A stretch of DNA of 39,900 nt from Fragilariopsis cylindrus CCMP1102 (taxonomy: Eukaryota > Bacillariophyta > Bacillariophyceae > Bacillariales > Bacillariaceae). Below the pieces are notes generated by a model. The model was given only the letters and a program-made list of their open reading frames with translations, had not been told where the DNA came from and ran no database searches. Where the stretch lies: the NCBI GenBank assembly GCA_900095095.1, contig FMBT01000597.1, positions 1 to 39,900 of the forward strand. The letters run 5' to 3'. The translations under genes and the position numbers were made by a program. Below, piece by piece: positions 11,992-23,962 of this stretch; position 1 is the first letter of the stretch, and every line of letters begins with the position of its first letter.

Positions 11992-13712
11992 CTTTTGATA
12001 GACCAACTAATTGATCTTGACTTAATCGAAGTTTATCTTTCGATGGTTCACGTATAATTTCATTCTGTATATACTGTTCCAGTCGTGCTGCATCCTCACG
12101 TACTACCATCATTTCATGTATTAATTTCATTCTATGAAATGAGGATGTTATAATATTATTAGATAACCACCACCAGCTGACATGATGATGATGATGATTA
12201 TTTTCATTCTCGTTTTCATTCTCATTCTCATTTTCATTATCTTTTTTCATTCTTTAAACTTTCATATTGCACTTCTAATTGACGTAATTCTTTTCTATAG
12301 GCATCTTTTTTAGATGTACCATTCCCATCCACATTGGATCGTGTTGTCATTTGGAAAGTATCCACATGTACCATAAAATACGTCCTTTTGGTAAGTAGAC
12401 ATCCGATCCTTTATGTCCCACTACTACTTGTTCTTTTCCTTTCTTCTACATTAAAATAAAAACGTACTACGGATGTTTGAAATGGACGACCATCTCGTTG
12501 TACTACTATTTTCCATCCACCATTTGTGATACGTACATTGGACGAACCTTCTGTCATTGGTTGGTGCAATATGACCTTCTTCTCCTATTATACGTAACAC
12601 TTTCGTAGATGATTTATTATCATCATTATGTGAATCATCACACAAAAAGTTGTTTTCATCATCGCGTTCATAGAATAATTCTTGTGCTGTAAATTCAATT
12701 TCTAATTGTATCTTTAGAGTATCACCACTTGCACCCCATGTTTTTGGCATCCATGTAGTTCCAGGTACTACTCGACCAAATATTTAACATCATCTTCCAT
12801 CTTGTATCATCTAATAATTTTAATGTATCTTTCTTCTGATCTTGGATGACAACATTATTGCTGTCGTCGTCATCGTCGTCGTCGTCGTCTTCTTCGTTGT
12901 TTGTTGCAATTGTTCTTCTTGGGATACAATTCATCGACAGTTACTTTGTGTTTCGTCGTCTTTTTTGTAGTTGCCGAAACAACTTTTTCCGGATATAATT
13001 CATCTACAGTTGTTCTAGTTCTATGTGGTGTCACCATCGATGACTTCTTCTTCTTCTTTTTTATTGCTGATGATGATGAAACATCCTCTTCTTTTTTGGG
13101 ATATAATTCATCGACAGTGACTTTATTGTGATGATGTGGTTTCGAAGACGAAGACGAAGAGTCGTCGTCGTCGTCGTCGTCGTCTATACCGTCAATAATG
13201 TCAGACGTGTTGTCGTTCTTCTTCTTTTCCAAGAACAACAGTCTCATATTCGAATCAGAGGATGAGGACGACGCCGAGGATGATGATAATTCTTTCATAT
13301 CACGATCAAATTCATCTGCAATTTCAGTCAATGATTCTTCCATTGCTGTTGTTACTGGAACTACTGGTTGTAGTAGTAGCAGTCATGGTTGTTTCTACTT
13401 CTTTAGATCTTTCATTTAATACATCTAATCTATGAGAGGCTTCTTCACGCAATCGTTCAATATCTGCACGGATTTCAACAATATCAGTAGTGGTATCATT
13501 ATCATTATCGTCGTTTTGTTTTTGTGGTTGATGACACTTTTACAACCTGATGTCTTCTTGCTACTTGAGGTGTTGTTAAGAATACGACGAACCCATGACA
13601 ATAATAGAAAACCAACAAGTCCAGCAGGCGACGAATAGAACCACTGGATATTGATTAGTTGTATAATCAATAAGGATGGTAGTAGTAGGGCAGCAGAAGA
13701 TTTCATTATCAT
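11992..13712 (-). CDS. Unrecognised TVDELYP-repeat protein with N-terminal hydrophobic segment, at least eight frame breaks
   Basis: I do not recognise the family. In order, the coding pieces show an N-terminal hydrophobic region (SAALLLPSLLIIQLINIQWF, then GLVGFLLLSWVRRIL), a predicted coiled coil (EIRADIERLREEASHRLDVL), and three TVDELYP heptapeptides (plus-strand positions near 13095-13125, 12984-13014 and 12917-12947) in Lys/Ser/Asp-rich linkers. A folded-looking domain follows (LLDDTRWKMMLNI, TTWMPKTWGASGD, LKIQLEIEFTAQELFYERDD, GGWKIVVQRDGRPF, GSDVYLPKGRIL), then a second helix and a His/Asn-rich tail. Frame changes occur at 13538-13541, about 13385, about 12900, 12778-12780, about 12565, 12434-12437, about 12372 and 12243-12248, several in homopolymers. 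Blocks end only after a frame change, not by substituted stops, which argues for sequence error over decay. Start at 13712 (first ATG). Confidence 0.55.
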
Positions 13713-15367
13713 AGCGATTATTCGATAGTGATGGAGATGGCGATGGCGATGGCAAGGGGGATGACACGGGGGTGTCGATATGATATGATACGATACGATA
13801 CGATACGATACGATACAACAATGCCGTTTATTTATATGAGTTGTGATGCCTGATATTGATATTGATTTGATTTGATTCGATTCGATTCGATTCGTTTTGA
13901 TTCGTTTTGATTGATTTGATTATAGATTCGATTCAGATTTTCCTTTTGCCGCCTAGAGTGTGTAGCGTAGCAGATGTCAATGAAGATTTTCTTTCTATTG
14001 TGTATTGTTCCAGTTATTATTACGCCAAGCTAAGCCAATTCGCATTCAAATTTTGATGAGGATGTTCTTTTGAATGTGAAGTGAAGTGAAATGAAATGAA
14101 TGAATCAAAAAATCAAAAATTGATCTGATGATTGTCTTGATGTTTGAATAGTGCGTCGCTCTTTCTTCAGCGGGGGATTGCTATGCTATGATTGGTTTGT
14201 TCTTCAATATAATCTATCTCACTTATAAGAGCGCATGCATTCTCATTATCTGTCGTCCTGCTACTATTTTTCGATTGCTTCGCGTTCAATCGTGGATCGA
14301 CTACTAGAACGCACACTAAAATTGTTCTTTTTTTTTTGAAGTCACAATTTTATTTCCTCACCACAAATATATTCCTCCTCCTATATGTTCAATCAATTAT
14401 TGATAACAATACTGTTATCATTAAAAGGTACAAAGCCATGCGTGTTTCTTCCGTTCAAATATGGGTCGCTCCCTTCCTATTCGTTCGAGTCGCAAACTCA
14501 GATGATCCCAGATATATGGGCTCCTACTAGAATTCCCCTCGAAGATTTGTCTGGATCATCAGCTCGAAAAAAAACGACCTCCTCTTACCTTGTGCTATCA
14601 TGCAGTAGTCTCGATGATTGAGTCTTCTCCCAACAGATATGAAGAACTGGCTGCGGGAAACGACATTATTTTTGATTTTTTTCAATCCCATGTCTTGAAA
14701 AAAATTCTAAACACGATACCATATCATAGTTGTTTAGGTTACGTCATTCGCGCCACCCTAGTTTGTAGATTATTTAGCCCTCCACCATTTTTGCTGAGTA
14801 GTTGACGATTGCATCTCATACAATATAAGTAAGACTATTTCATACGAGAAAACGCTAGCTAGCTACGTAAAATAGTAGAATAGACATGAAAGTCAAGTAA
14901 TAAAAGTGTTTGCTTCTGTTGTTAATTATTATTATTCTTCTTTTTGCCTTAAATAGATATATATATGTATGATTTGATTTGATTTGATTTGATTTCTTTA
15001 CTTCTTTCTTTCTTTTTTAATATGAATGTGTGTATAACTTGATGTGCGTATTGATGTGCTAGATTTACTTTTCTTTTTTCAATAATTGATTGATTTGAAT
15101 GATCGATCGTAAAACGTCCCGTGCGTGTATAGAGTACCGTACCGTATCAATTCAATTCAAAAAATCTAATTTTATTTACTTGTGTTTTGTTTTGTTTTGT
15201 TTTGTGTGTGTGTGTATGCGTGAACGAACGAAACGAAACGAAACGACGGACCGGTTCTGTCGCTTCGTATTGTATTTGTTTCCTGACTGATGATGATAGC
15301 GTATGATATTGTCTTTTTCAATGAAATGAAATCGAATCGAATCGAATCGAATCAAATCAAATCTTAT
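13713..15367. other. Intergenic, rich in GATAC and GATTT/GATTC pentamers
   Basis: No convincing gene. Short open frames at 14336-14805 and 15099-15290 have no family features and simple-sequence composition. Pentamer tracts sit at about 13775-13815 (GATAC), 13862-13915 (GATTT/GATTC), 14970-14994 (GATTT), 15188-15205 (TTTTG), 15225-15245 (CGAAA) and 15325-15363 (GAAAT/GAATC). The last ends at the coatomer gamma stop codon. Confidence 0.55.
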
Positions 15368-18300
15368 TTAATGAATACAATCAGCCACCATACGTGATAC
15401 AGCTTCATCCTCAGATCGTACAGCGATTTTTAATATAACTTGTCCTTGACCATTGGTACCATCAAATGCAACTTGTGCACGTGCCAATACTTGTTGTCCG
15501 GTCACAAATGCACCACTCATATGTAACATATGTGGCTTGTTACCAGCATCCGGTTTAATTGTACCAGTGCCGTCCATGGTTGCATACCTAAGAATGAGAC
15601 AATGGCAGCCACCGCGTCGTCCATTTTCTTGAATTGCAATGCAAATTTTTCTAATACTTCATTCGTGTTACCTAATGTTTCCCATGATTTACGAAAATCG
15701 GGTGTGGTTACTTTTGCCATAAAGTCCGACGTCGTAATTTCTAAATCTTCTAATGGATATTCTTCTTCAAATGTACCCCCCTCTTCTTCACCTGTTGCTG
15801 GATCAACTTCTACCACGTGAAACGTAATTCACATGTGAATGTATTGGTTGTTAATGGTTCATCTGTGTTATTTCGTTCCAGTACCGTAAAACAATTTTTG
15901 GATTCACCATATTTAATGGATTCACAGGCAATTTCACCAGAGGCAGTAAACGATGTGGATTCGGATCATCAATTAATACTGTCACATTATCCAGACGTTG
16001 TTCTTCAATAGTATTCTGGACATTAAAATGTAAGACAACATGAGATTGAAAAATATGTTTTGTACATTGTACCACATATTCTGTTTCACTTTCAGTCAAC
16101 ATAACTGGTGGTGCTGAACGGAATGCACGACCTAAATTCGCCAGTTCCGGTATGGCATAGACGACCGATGCTGGATCAATAATTTCTTGTGGTTCATTAT
16201 TAGCAGATAAACCATCATTACCAAATCCACCACCACCCATATCATCATAGACATCACCATTCACTTCACCGGATGCCACAGCAATTTCTTCAGCAGTATC
16301 TTCCACAATTGGAAGAACATCAAATGTAATTTCATTGTCGTTGTTGGGTGTATTAATATAGGCTGTCATACTACGTTCTAATTTATCAAATGACATTGGT
16401 AACGTTTCTAATAAGACATAGGCAGCTGTATCACCAGGAACAGGAACATCGTCTGGAATATCATCTGCTTCATCCTCATCGGTTGGTGCTACATATGGAT
16501 TAGCGATCATCGCATCCTTTAAGATACTCACCGAAATTGCAGCACGGTCACGTGTTTCATCATCTTCATCAATTAAACTACGTTTCAGTAAAGTCATAAT
16601 ACTTGACCTTAGACTAGGACAATGTGCCGCAAATTTGGCTAAACTCGAGACCGCTGCCGCACGTACTGCAGCATTTTCTAAGATCACACGATTATAAATA
16701 AAGCGTATATATCGTGCTGGTGCGGTTGTACTAGGACCTAATTCACCCAATAAATGTAAAATTTCCGTACTGAGTCGAGTAAATTCACAATCTTCAATAA
16801 ATTCACATAAATGTAATAAACTAGATTCAGTCGTTTCGGGTACTTGTCGAATTAACGAAATAATAGATGCTACAATCGATTTTTTAAAATCAAAACCACC
16901 TTCTTCTCTTAAAAAGTTGGACATAAAACCAACTAAGACACGATGTTTATTGGGATATGTTAAACATAATTTTTGTAAACTCCGTACGACCGTAATTTTA
17001 AATTCATCCGCAATTTCTGTTAAAAATGCTGATATTTGTTTCAGTAAACGATCAATACTATTTTCCGATCCTGTTTTCAGTAAAGTGGTAATGGCTAATG
17101 TAGCAATACTACGATTACTATCACCAATCAAGGCTTCTAAATCTTCATTGCATTTTGAGACGACACGTGGTTGAGTATTCGCAATTTGTGCTAAGGTTCT
17201 CATACTAGCATATCGTGTGGCGGGTTTTGGACTACTTAAAAATAATTGGAGTACTGAAATGGCAGGTGATAAATCTTGTGGTTCTACTCCACTTAAATTA
17301 CAAATGGCATACGCTGCTTCATAGACGACCATTTCATTTTTATGTCGTAAACTAGCTTCTAAAAATAAATATCCTTGTTTCGCAGCCGGGGATCCATCTT
17401 GTTTAATTAATGTCGATCGTCCCGTTTGGGCTTCATCCGATAATAATTTCGCAGTATATCGTACTAATAATACTAATGCTAAGGGACTTTTTAAGGTATT
17501 TCGAGTACTATATTGACTCACTAATTTCGTGACACCTAATTTATCATGTTGCTTGATTTGATATAATAATTGCATCGCATGAAATTGTACCATTTCATTA
17601 CTAGAATTCGTTGCTTCGGTAGCTTCGGTGATCCACCGTCGAACAATAATAGCACAATCGGCATGACTATCATATAAAAAGGAGGCCGCTACTAATGCAC
17701 TCGAAGATACTAACGATGAAGAATCGACAATAGCTTGTTTAAACGATCGTTCAATACTTCCTAATATCGCTGCATCGACAATTCTGGCCAATACACGCAT
17801 CGCATTCCCTCGATATAAATCAGCATCGGAATTAACATCTTTAAATAACGATTGAATCACAATAATAATATCATCATGTTGACATGTCTCGGCTACATCT
17901 TTAATAAATAAATACACCATTCTTCTGAGTGAGGCATCATCAGACATAAATAATTTCGTGACACCAAAAAAAACTTCGGTCCCTTCCACACTCGACATAT
18001 ATTGACCAGTATTTTGTAAATGTAATAATTGTGCTATTACTGTACAACATTTCCGTGGATTTTCACGAACAATATTAGGATCATGAAATACTCTGTAATT
18101 GTTATTTGTTATTATTGTTATTGTATTTTACCGTTGGTATTTTTTGTTTTACGGTTGTTGTTATTTGTTGTTGGTTATTTTTTTACGTTGTTATTGTTGG
18201 TTGGTTATTGTTTGTATAGGAAGAAGAAGGGAAAGTTGAGAAATGATATATGAAATCGTGGAAAAAAGAAGAAGAAGAAGAACAAGGAAAAGAAAGGATG

Positions 18301-19102
18301 GGGTACGAGAATGAATGGAAGACCCGAGCACGAGCACGAGCACGAACACACATACGCATAGACAATAAAGAGAGAGAGAGAGAGAGATAGAAGCAGTGGC
18401 GTGCAAAACACCGAATGGGGGGGGGGGGGCAGGAAGGCATGAAAAGGACATTTTCAACAACAAAAAAAGCGTATGGCGTCGTGGGTTGAGATGGGAATGG
18501 ATGGACCAACTAACGGCGGTAGACGCAGGATGATCTAATTAATTGAGCCTCCTTCCTCTTCCTCTCCTTAGAGCTACTGTATTCGATTCGACGAGGAAGG
18601 AGGAGGAGGAGGTGAAAATCACAAATCCTTCTTTCGGTTCTATATTTTTTTTTGTGCTGATGGATGGCGGCGGTAGGCTATTTGTGTGTGTGTGTGTGAC
18701 CATCACCTCAACGACGTCATCGTCGTCGTCATTCGTCATTCGTTCTAGGCGGACGATCGATAAATTATCCCACACCACAGCCTTTTTTGAATTATTTGTA
18801 ATTAAAAAAATCGTACACAAAATGACTACATACTACATACAGGCATACACAACAACACAACACAAAATCTCTCTCTCTCTTTACGTTGTTTGTTCGTGCT
18901 ACTCTACATAATTTCGACGAACACAAATTACGAATATATATGTCATAAGTAATGTGACGTACCTTGCCTCTTGTAACACTGTTGCCTTTTCCAGATGTGC
19001 ATAGGGTGAAATATATTGTTCATCTTGATCATCGACTTTAAATTTTTCACCTAAATCTTGTAATTCACGAAGGAGACCTCCACCACCATCACCATTCTCC
19101 AT
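15368..19102 (-). CDS. COPG: Coatomer subunit gamma (COPI coat), two exons, three frame breaks
   Basis: Large subunit of the COPI coat, which forms vesicles at the Golgi for retrograde transport. Exon 1 (19102-18963) carries HLEKATVLQEAR, a hallmark of gamma-COP. Exon 2 (18092-15368) continues VFHDPNIVRENPRKCCTVIA and the adaptin-like HEAT solenoid (LRRMVYLFIKDVAETC, KQAIVDSSSLVSSSALVA, KSPLALVLLVRYTAK). The appendage follows (YPLEDLEITTSDFM, KFALQFKKMDDAVAAIVSFL, LRVE-type C-terminal fold). Three single-base losses break the appendage: near 15955, in the A run at 15820-15822, and at 15578-15579. With three bases added the CDS is a multiple of three, about 955 residues, close to other gamma-COP proteins. 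The 715-residue solenoid part is unbroken. The start is the ATG at 19102, just before the conserved N-terminus. Confidence 0.95.
18093..18962 (-). other. Coatomer gamma intron 1, 870 bp, rich in simple repeats
   Basis: On the minus strand the donor is GCAAG|GTACGT and the acceptor TTACAG|AGTA. The join restores VLQEAR-VFHDPN. It contains a 13-base G run (18417-18429), a GA run (about 18369-18388), a GAGCAC run (about 18325-18346), GT and GTC runs, and short open frames that I treat as noise. Confidence 0.85.
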
Positions 19103-20054
19103 ATTTGTTCCTGTTATATGTTTGTTTTGATTTTATTGATGTTTTTTTCGTGACTTTGTGTTGTGTTGTCTCTATATTGCTGTGTGTCCGATCAATGTTA
19201 CTGTTGTTTGTTGCTCTATTGTTGTCGCTTCAATTGTTTGGTTCTTAAAAAAGTCATTACGGTAGTTGTTTAGCTTACAATTTGTACGAAGTAAGATCGT
19301 GCAGTAACACATTGATTGCGCGTTGTTTACAGTGTGTACTTTAACATGAGCAAGGATGACTGCTGCCTTCAAAATCAACAAAAGTAGGTCTGGTCGTCCG
19401 TCAGTCAGCCAAATACGAAGGATTTTGTTGAAGGTAAGGAGGACCCTGTGTTCCCTGCGAGAAACAGATTTCAGTCGTACTTAGCCGCAGTCAGTGCAGT
19501 GCTTTCAAACAAAAAAGAGGGCGATGAGAAAACATGATTTACTGCCTTCCTCCTGCATAAACTACATACTATATATGTCTGCTCTCTCCACTATTAAATC
19601 TACACATGCACACTCTCCAATCCATCTCATCATATATATGGTGTGAATATACTATTAGTTGGTATTGTTATTAGTTTATATGAAAAGAAGGAAGGGGCTA
19701 TGCTACCTACCCCCATTTACCTTATTTTATAGTATTCATGTTGATTGTTTTTGTTCTGTTCTGTCCAGCTTCCCCCCCCTCCTCCTCCTCGTATATACAT
19801 ATCATGAAAAAAATATGAGTGTATCACAACATATATGAGTATGTAGTATATGTTATATGAGAATCCATTCAAATGCAGCAATAAAAAGTTAAGTGGTACG
19901 GTAGCACTATTACCACCTACTTACCTCTGCCTTCCTCTATATGCCACCACTACTGATGTGTTGTAGCATGCACTGGTTGGAGGGGTGGGTAATTTAGAAT
20001 GGATCTGATGCATATCTGTGTATGGTTGGTAAGCAGATTAGCTCAAATTTTTTG

Positions 20055-20172
20055 ACAGCTACAACACATTTGCTGGACCAGCTACACATATACAGAGCAT
20101 TTGCCTGATGATAGTGCTAGTTGTGTGTGTACTACTTCTTTTGTTCAGCCTTTTGACTGTGTACATACCACC
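20055..20172 (+). repeat. Dispersed repeat, copy 1
   Basis: Matches 21722-21846 in the same orientation with small indels. Shared words include AGCTACAACACAT and the 20-base ACTACTTCTTTTGTTCAGCC. It is probably a fragment of a non-autonomous element or an old segmental duplication. Confidence 0.7.
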
Positions 20173-20882
20173 CGGGAAAAGAGGATAGGTCACTAGCTAA
20201 TGTGCGTTAAAGAGGTGCACTATGACTGTAATTATATTCATCTCTAGTTACACGTTGCATAGTATTTATTAGGTGCTTGGATCTGCACGGATCCTCTCAT
20301 CATCATTGATTCGTCCTTTTATAGTGCATGTTGGTTGTTTTTAGTTTTCTCTTTCTGCTCTTCTCTATTCTCACGTATTGCCAAGTAGTTGTTGTTGCTG
20401 TTGTTTCTAAGAGTGTAAGGGAAGTGTGTTTCCATACCATCATGTAATGTCTGTGTGTATGTTTCTAGATAAATGCATTTATTACAGCATTGATGGTGTG
20501 TCTTTTCATTTTACAAGCTGTAGGCGCCTGTACCTGACAACACTCCCACAATGTGCTACTTGTTGTAAGAATTTCCTCTATCTTACAACCGCTTGCTTAT
20601 AATGCTCTCTCTGAGTTTTGAAATGATAGTAGCGGCAAGCCTACATCTATACACCTTTTTATGTGATAGAAGTTGTTAAACCACAACCCTAACAAGTGAA
20701 TCAATTTTGAGTCCATGGCATAATCAGATCAGTCTGCTACATTATATCATTTTCTTTGAATTCTTTTCATGCTAGAAAGCTACAGGGAAGGTATATTAGG
20801 AGGGTATGCCACATGCATATATAAAATGTAACCAGCATGGTTGGATGAGATGACAGCTTTATTGCACCACATTGCAACAGCT

Positions 20883-20904
20883 TTGTGTGTGTGTTTGTGT
20901 GTGT

Positions 20905-20940
<36 letters not shown>
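20883..20940. repeat. TG dinucleotide microsatellite
   Basis: Nearly pure TG repeat with a few interruptions. Short open frames across it on either strand are artefacts of the repeat. Confidence 0.9.
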
Positions 20941-20941
<1 letters not shown>

Positions 20942-21721
20942 ATCTTGATAGAAACAAAGAGGGGCCAAACAACTGTGTTCAAGTGTTGGAGTAAAGGGTG
21001 GGTCAGAACTTTCCTACTTACTTATTATTGTTTGTGTGCATAGGGAAAGTTTCTGATGCTTGTTTCCTCCTCTCTTTGAAGATGGCCGTAGGTACAATCT
21101 GCAGTGGTGGTGGAACACTCCTTCCTCCTGTTATGGAACAAAAACAACACATTGAATACTTCAGTCTTCTAATAGTTTCATCAAATAATAATCTTAATGC
21201 TTCATGAATCATGACAGAAGACACATGCTGCATGATTTATTCTAAAATACAATGAGAGCAAGAAGAGTAGCAATTGTAGTCAATAATTCCTTCACCCTAG
21301 TTTCAACTAAAGTATGTAGGATTAATATATCTCCTCAATAAAACCCTAAGGCATAGTGTGTCCAACCACAACCACAAGTACAAGTACAAGTACAGTATAA
21401 CAACATCAACAAAACAATAGCAAACTGAGGTAGAATGAAGTCAAATCATTCCCTTATCGTATTTGCCTTGGAAGCATGAGGGGGATAGAAATTGAGAGGA
21501 GAGATGAATAGAATGTGGATGAATATAATATGATTTGGACTTCAAAAATAGTACGGGTGTCACTATGCAAGAGATACACATAATTCATAAGTACTACCAC
21601 CAATCTGTTTCCAAACAAAAATGGTAAATTAGCACAACTTCTTGTGTACACCAGTTTCCAACCACTTCATTCTCTCTCCTAGGTTCAAAATTCTTCTGTA
21701 GGTCCAAACAAAAAATGTTTG

Positions 21722-21846
21722 AGAGCTACAACACATCCACTGGACCATTAACACATACATACCATGCCGTCAGTTGGAGCACTTGCCTGATAGTGTTGGT
21801 TGTGTGTACTACTTCTTTTGTTCAGCCTTTTGACTGTATACCACCC
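21722..21846 (+). repeat. Dispersed repeat, copy 2, abutting the 134-bp array
   Basis: Second copy of the 20055-20172 repeat. It ends with the same TACCACCC motif about 25 bases before the tandem array begins, so it may be part of the same repeat unit. Confidence 0.7.
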
Positions 21847-21870
21847 AATACTTTGGTGGTCAGATATAAT

Positions 21871-22373
21871 ATAAACACAATTATCTAGTTGTAGCACAGC
21901 AGAACGGAGGAAGAATTCCTCTGAGTCTGATTCAGGACAGGCAACTTTTCTTCATTTCTGATTCAGGACTGGCAATTTTTCTTCAATTCATCCCTGACCA
22001 AGACATAAACACAATTCTCTAGTTGTGGCACAGCAGAACGGAGGAAGAATTCCTCTGAGTCTGATTCAGGACAGGCAACTTTTCTTCATTTCTGATTCAG
22101 GACTGGCAATTTTTCTTCAATTCATCCCTGACCAAGACATAAACACAATTCTCTAGTTGTAGCACAGCAGAACTGAGGAAGAATTCCTCTGAGTCTGATT
22201 CAGGACAGGCAACTTTTCTTCATTTCTGATTCAGGACTGGCAATTTTTCTTCAATTCATCCCTGACCAAGACATAAACACAATTCTCTAGTTGTAGCACA
22301 GCAGAACTGAGGAAGAATTCCTCTGAGTCTGATTCAGGACTGGCAATTTTTCTTCAATTCATCCCTGACCAAG
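21871..22373 (+). repeat. Tandem array, 134-bp unit, about 3.8 copies with an internal sub-repeat
   Basis: Units start with ATAAACACAATT at 21871, 22005, 22139 and 22273, an exact 134-bp spacing. Each full unit contains two tandem sub-repeats beginning TCTGATTCAGGAC and ending CTTCA. The last unit carries only one sub-repeat and is therefore shorter. Units differ by only a few substitutions, so the expansion is recent. Confidence 0.95.
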
Positions 22374-22879
22374 TAACTAACAAAGAGACAAACAAAGGGC
22401 ATGCATTTGGATAGAAAGTTACCAGATAACAACACCATGTTGACAGAGACTGCACCAGATCCAGCAGGAGGAGTAATAGAGGAACATTGGGTACAGTATC
22501 TGTATCAGTGTGAGGGAATGTGACCTTCTGGCCAGGAAGGTTGGCGGTAAAGTTAACATTAAGGTCCTATAGTAGTAGTCCTAAATGTGTGAAAAACATT
22601 GGTGCGGGGACAATATTTTCAGAGGCCTATTCAGAGGAAGGGAAGGCACCAGCGTGTTGCAGATAGTACCATGTTGTGAAGTGTGAAATATATTTACATT
22701 TGCTACCATGCTTATGGGTGCAGATAGAGACTATATAACCATTGGGGGACCCCTTCCTACAAGGAGGCAACACATACTGTACAATGGCTTTTAATGGTGC
22801 TATTGCATGGTAAGGGCAAAGATAAGGGGTGAACCAGTTGTAAAATTTTCATTTACATCCTTGACAAGTTTTCCATAGA

Positions 22880-23056
22880 TATGTGGATAATGCTGCGGGA
22901 CAGAATGAGTTGGAATACCTGTACCACCACCAAGGCCAGATTACAACTGAAGTTGGGGAGGACGGGTGGCGTGTTCCGGCTCAATGTGATCTCTTAATGT
23001 GCTTACGGGACTCAATGCGCGATAGGCTCGCGACAAAGGAAAATTCTTCAAAATAA
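22880..23056 (+). pseudogene. Coding-like remnant, possible DNA transposon fragment
   Basis: About 58 codons are open with protein-like composition (DNAAGQNELEYLYHHQGQ, GEDGWRVPAQCDLLMCLRD), ending in a stop at 23054-23056. An AG acceptor-like site (TTTTCCATAG) lies directly before it. A short further frame at about 23058-23150 encodes HENGNVLNRTSMDI, shared with the inverted copy at 23555-23737. No family recognised. The arrangement suggests a decayed mobile gene, but this is inference. Confidence 0.35.
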
Positions 23057-23200
23057 TTAAGAATTGAAATGGAAAATTATCACATCAACATGAAAATGGT
23101 AATGTATTGAATCGAACCTCCATGGATATTGCTCTATATGACATACACTTATAAAACGAAATAAAGATATCTATATCCTTAATAAGGGATAAAAATTACG
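22971..23200 (+). repeat. Inverted repeat, left arm
   Basis: Pairs, as a reverse complement with substitutions and gaps, with 23500-23955. The best conserved core is about 43 bases at 23089-23131 against 23581-23625 (CCTCCATGGATAT and AATGTATTGAATCGAA in this arm). The outer end shares GGCGTGTTCCG. Confidence 0.75.
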
Positions 23201-23499
23201 GTTGAATTTGGTCATCTGGGGAAAATTCTTTGAGGATTTACATGGGTGGCAGGCGAATTTCGAATCGCCAGGAAGAGGTACATAAGAGAGGAAAATTAAA
23301 ATATAATAATGGACTAATAGATAAAGTGCTAGTACGGATGTCTCTATTACTATTATATTAGTTAATGCGATAATTTTCATTGTTATTGGTACATTAAGAG
23401 AAGACCCATTATCAACGGGCATATTGTGCGTGTTTCTTCGGAAAATCCGATCATGTGTGTCTTTTACTAAGAGGGAGTTTAAGTAGTCAAAATTCAACT

Positions 23500-23955
23500 A
23501 AATTAAACCGAAACTTTTTGACCTTGTTAAGAGTACAGCCATCTATATTTCGTCTTATAAGCGTATGTTAAACAGATCGATATCCATGGAGGTTCGATTC
23601 AATACATTCCCATTTTCATGTGTTAATAGGGAATTTTCTGCCCATTTACTGCATTGGTGCGCGATAAATAATACTTTTTCAACTTTGACGACGAAGCCCA
23701 TATGGGGGAAATTCTCCTTGGATAAGTACCAGGTCATTGACTACACTACCTAGACCTGTCGATAATCTGGAATGTGTAGAATTGACAGGGATATGTACTG
23801 TAGAAGGTTTGAGGAGCTACCATACAGTTAAAAATGCCCCCAATTGATAGTACTTCACTCGATAGCGCGTGTTGTAGAAGAAACACGGTCTGTACGCGGA
23901 CTGGATTTTGTAACAAAATGGGCAAACACGGATCACATCCGCGCGGAACACGCCG
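23500..23955 (-). repeat. Inverted repeat, right arm, with coding-like frames on the minus strand
   Basis: Reverse-complement partner of 22971-23200. The minus strand carries a 60-codon frame (23737-23555; KENFPHMGFVVKVEKVLFIA, HENGNVLNRTSMDIDLFNIR) ending at the same relative stop as the left arm. Further upstream is another open stretch (RVPRGCDPCLPILLQNPV). Both arms keep HENGNVLNRTSMDI, so the pair derives from one coding sequence. Confidence 0.6.
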
Positions 23956-23962
23956 GGTAGCC

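Noticed and set aside
14336..14805. Plus-strand short frames as a small gene
   Set aside because: No conserved features, no clear start context, and composition like the surrounding intergenic sequence.
18183..18509. Arg- and Ser/Phe-rich minus-strand frames near 18.2-18.5 kb
   Set aside because: Produced by GA, GAGCAC and GAAGAA runs within the intron in all three frames.
18543..18911. 122-codon plus-strand open frame inside the coatomer intron
   Set aside because: Composition follows GGA, GT and GTC runs, with no protein features; the intron splice sites are well supported.
20767..20982. His/Thr repeat open frames
   Set aside because: Translation of a TG/CA microsatellite in two frames.
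21871..22373. CRISPR array
   Set aside because: Head-to-tail 134-bp units without unique spacers, in a eukaryotic context.
23581..23625. tRNA B-box-like GGTTCGATTCA
   Set aside because: No matching A box, acceptor stem or cloverleaf; it lies in the inverted repeat core and in a coding-like frame.
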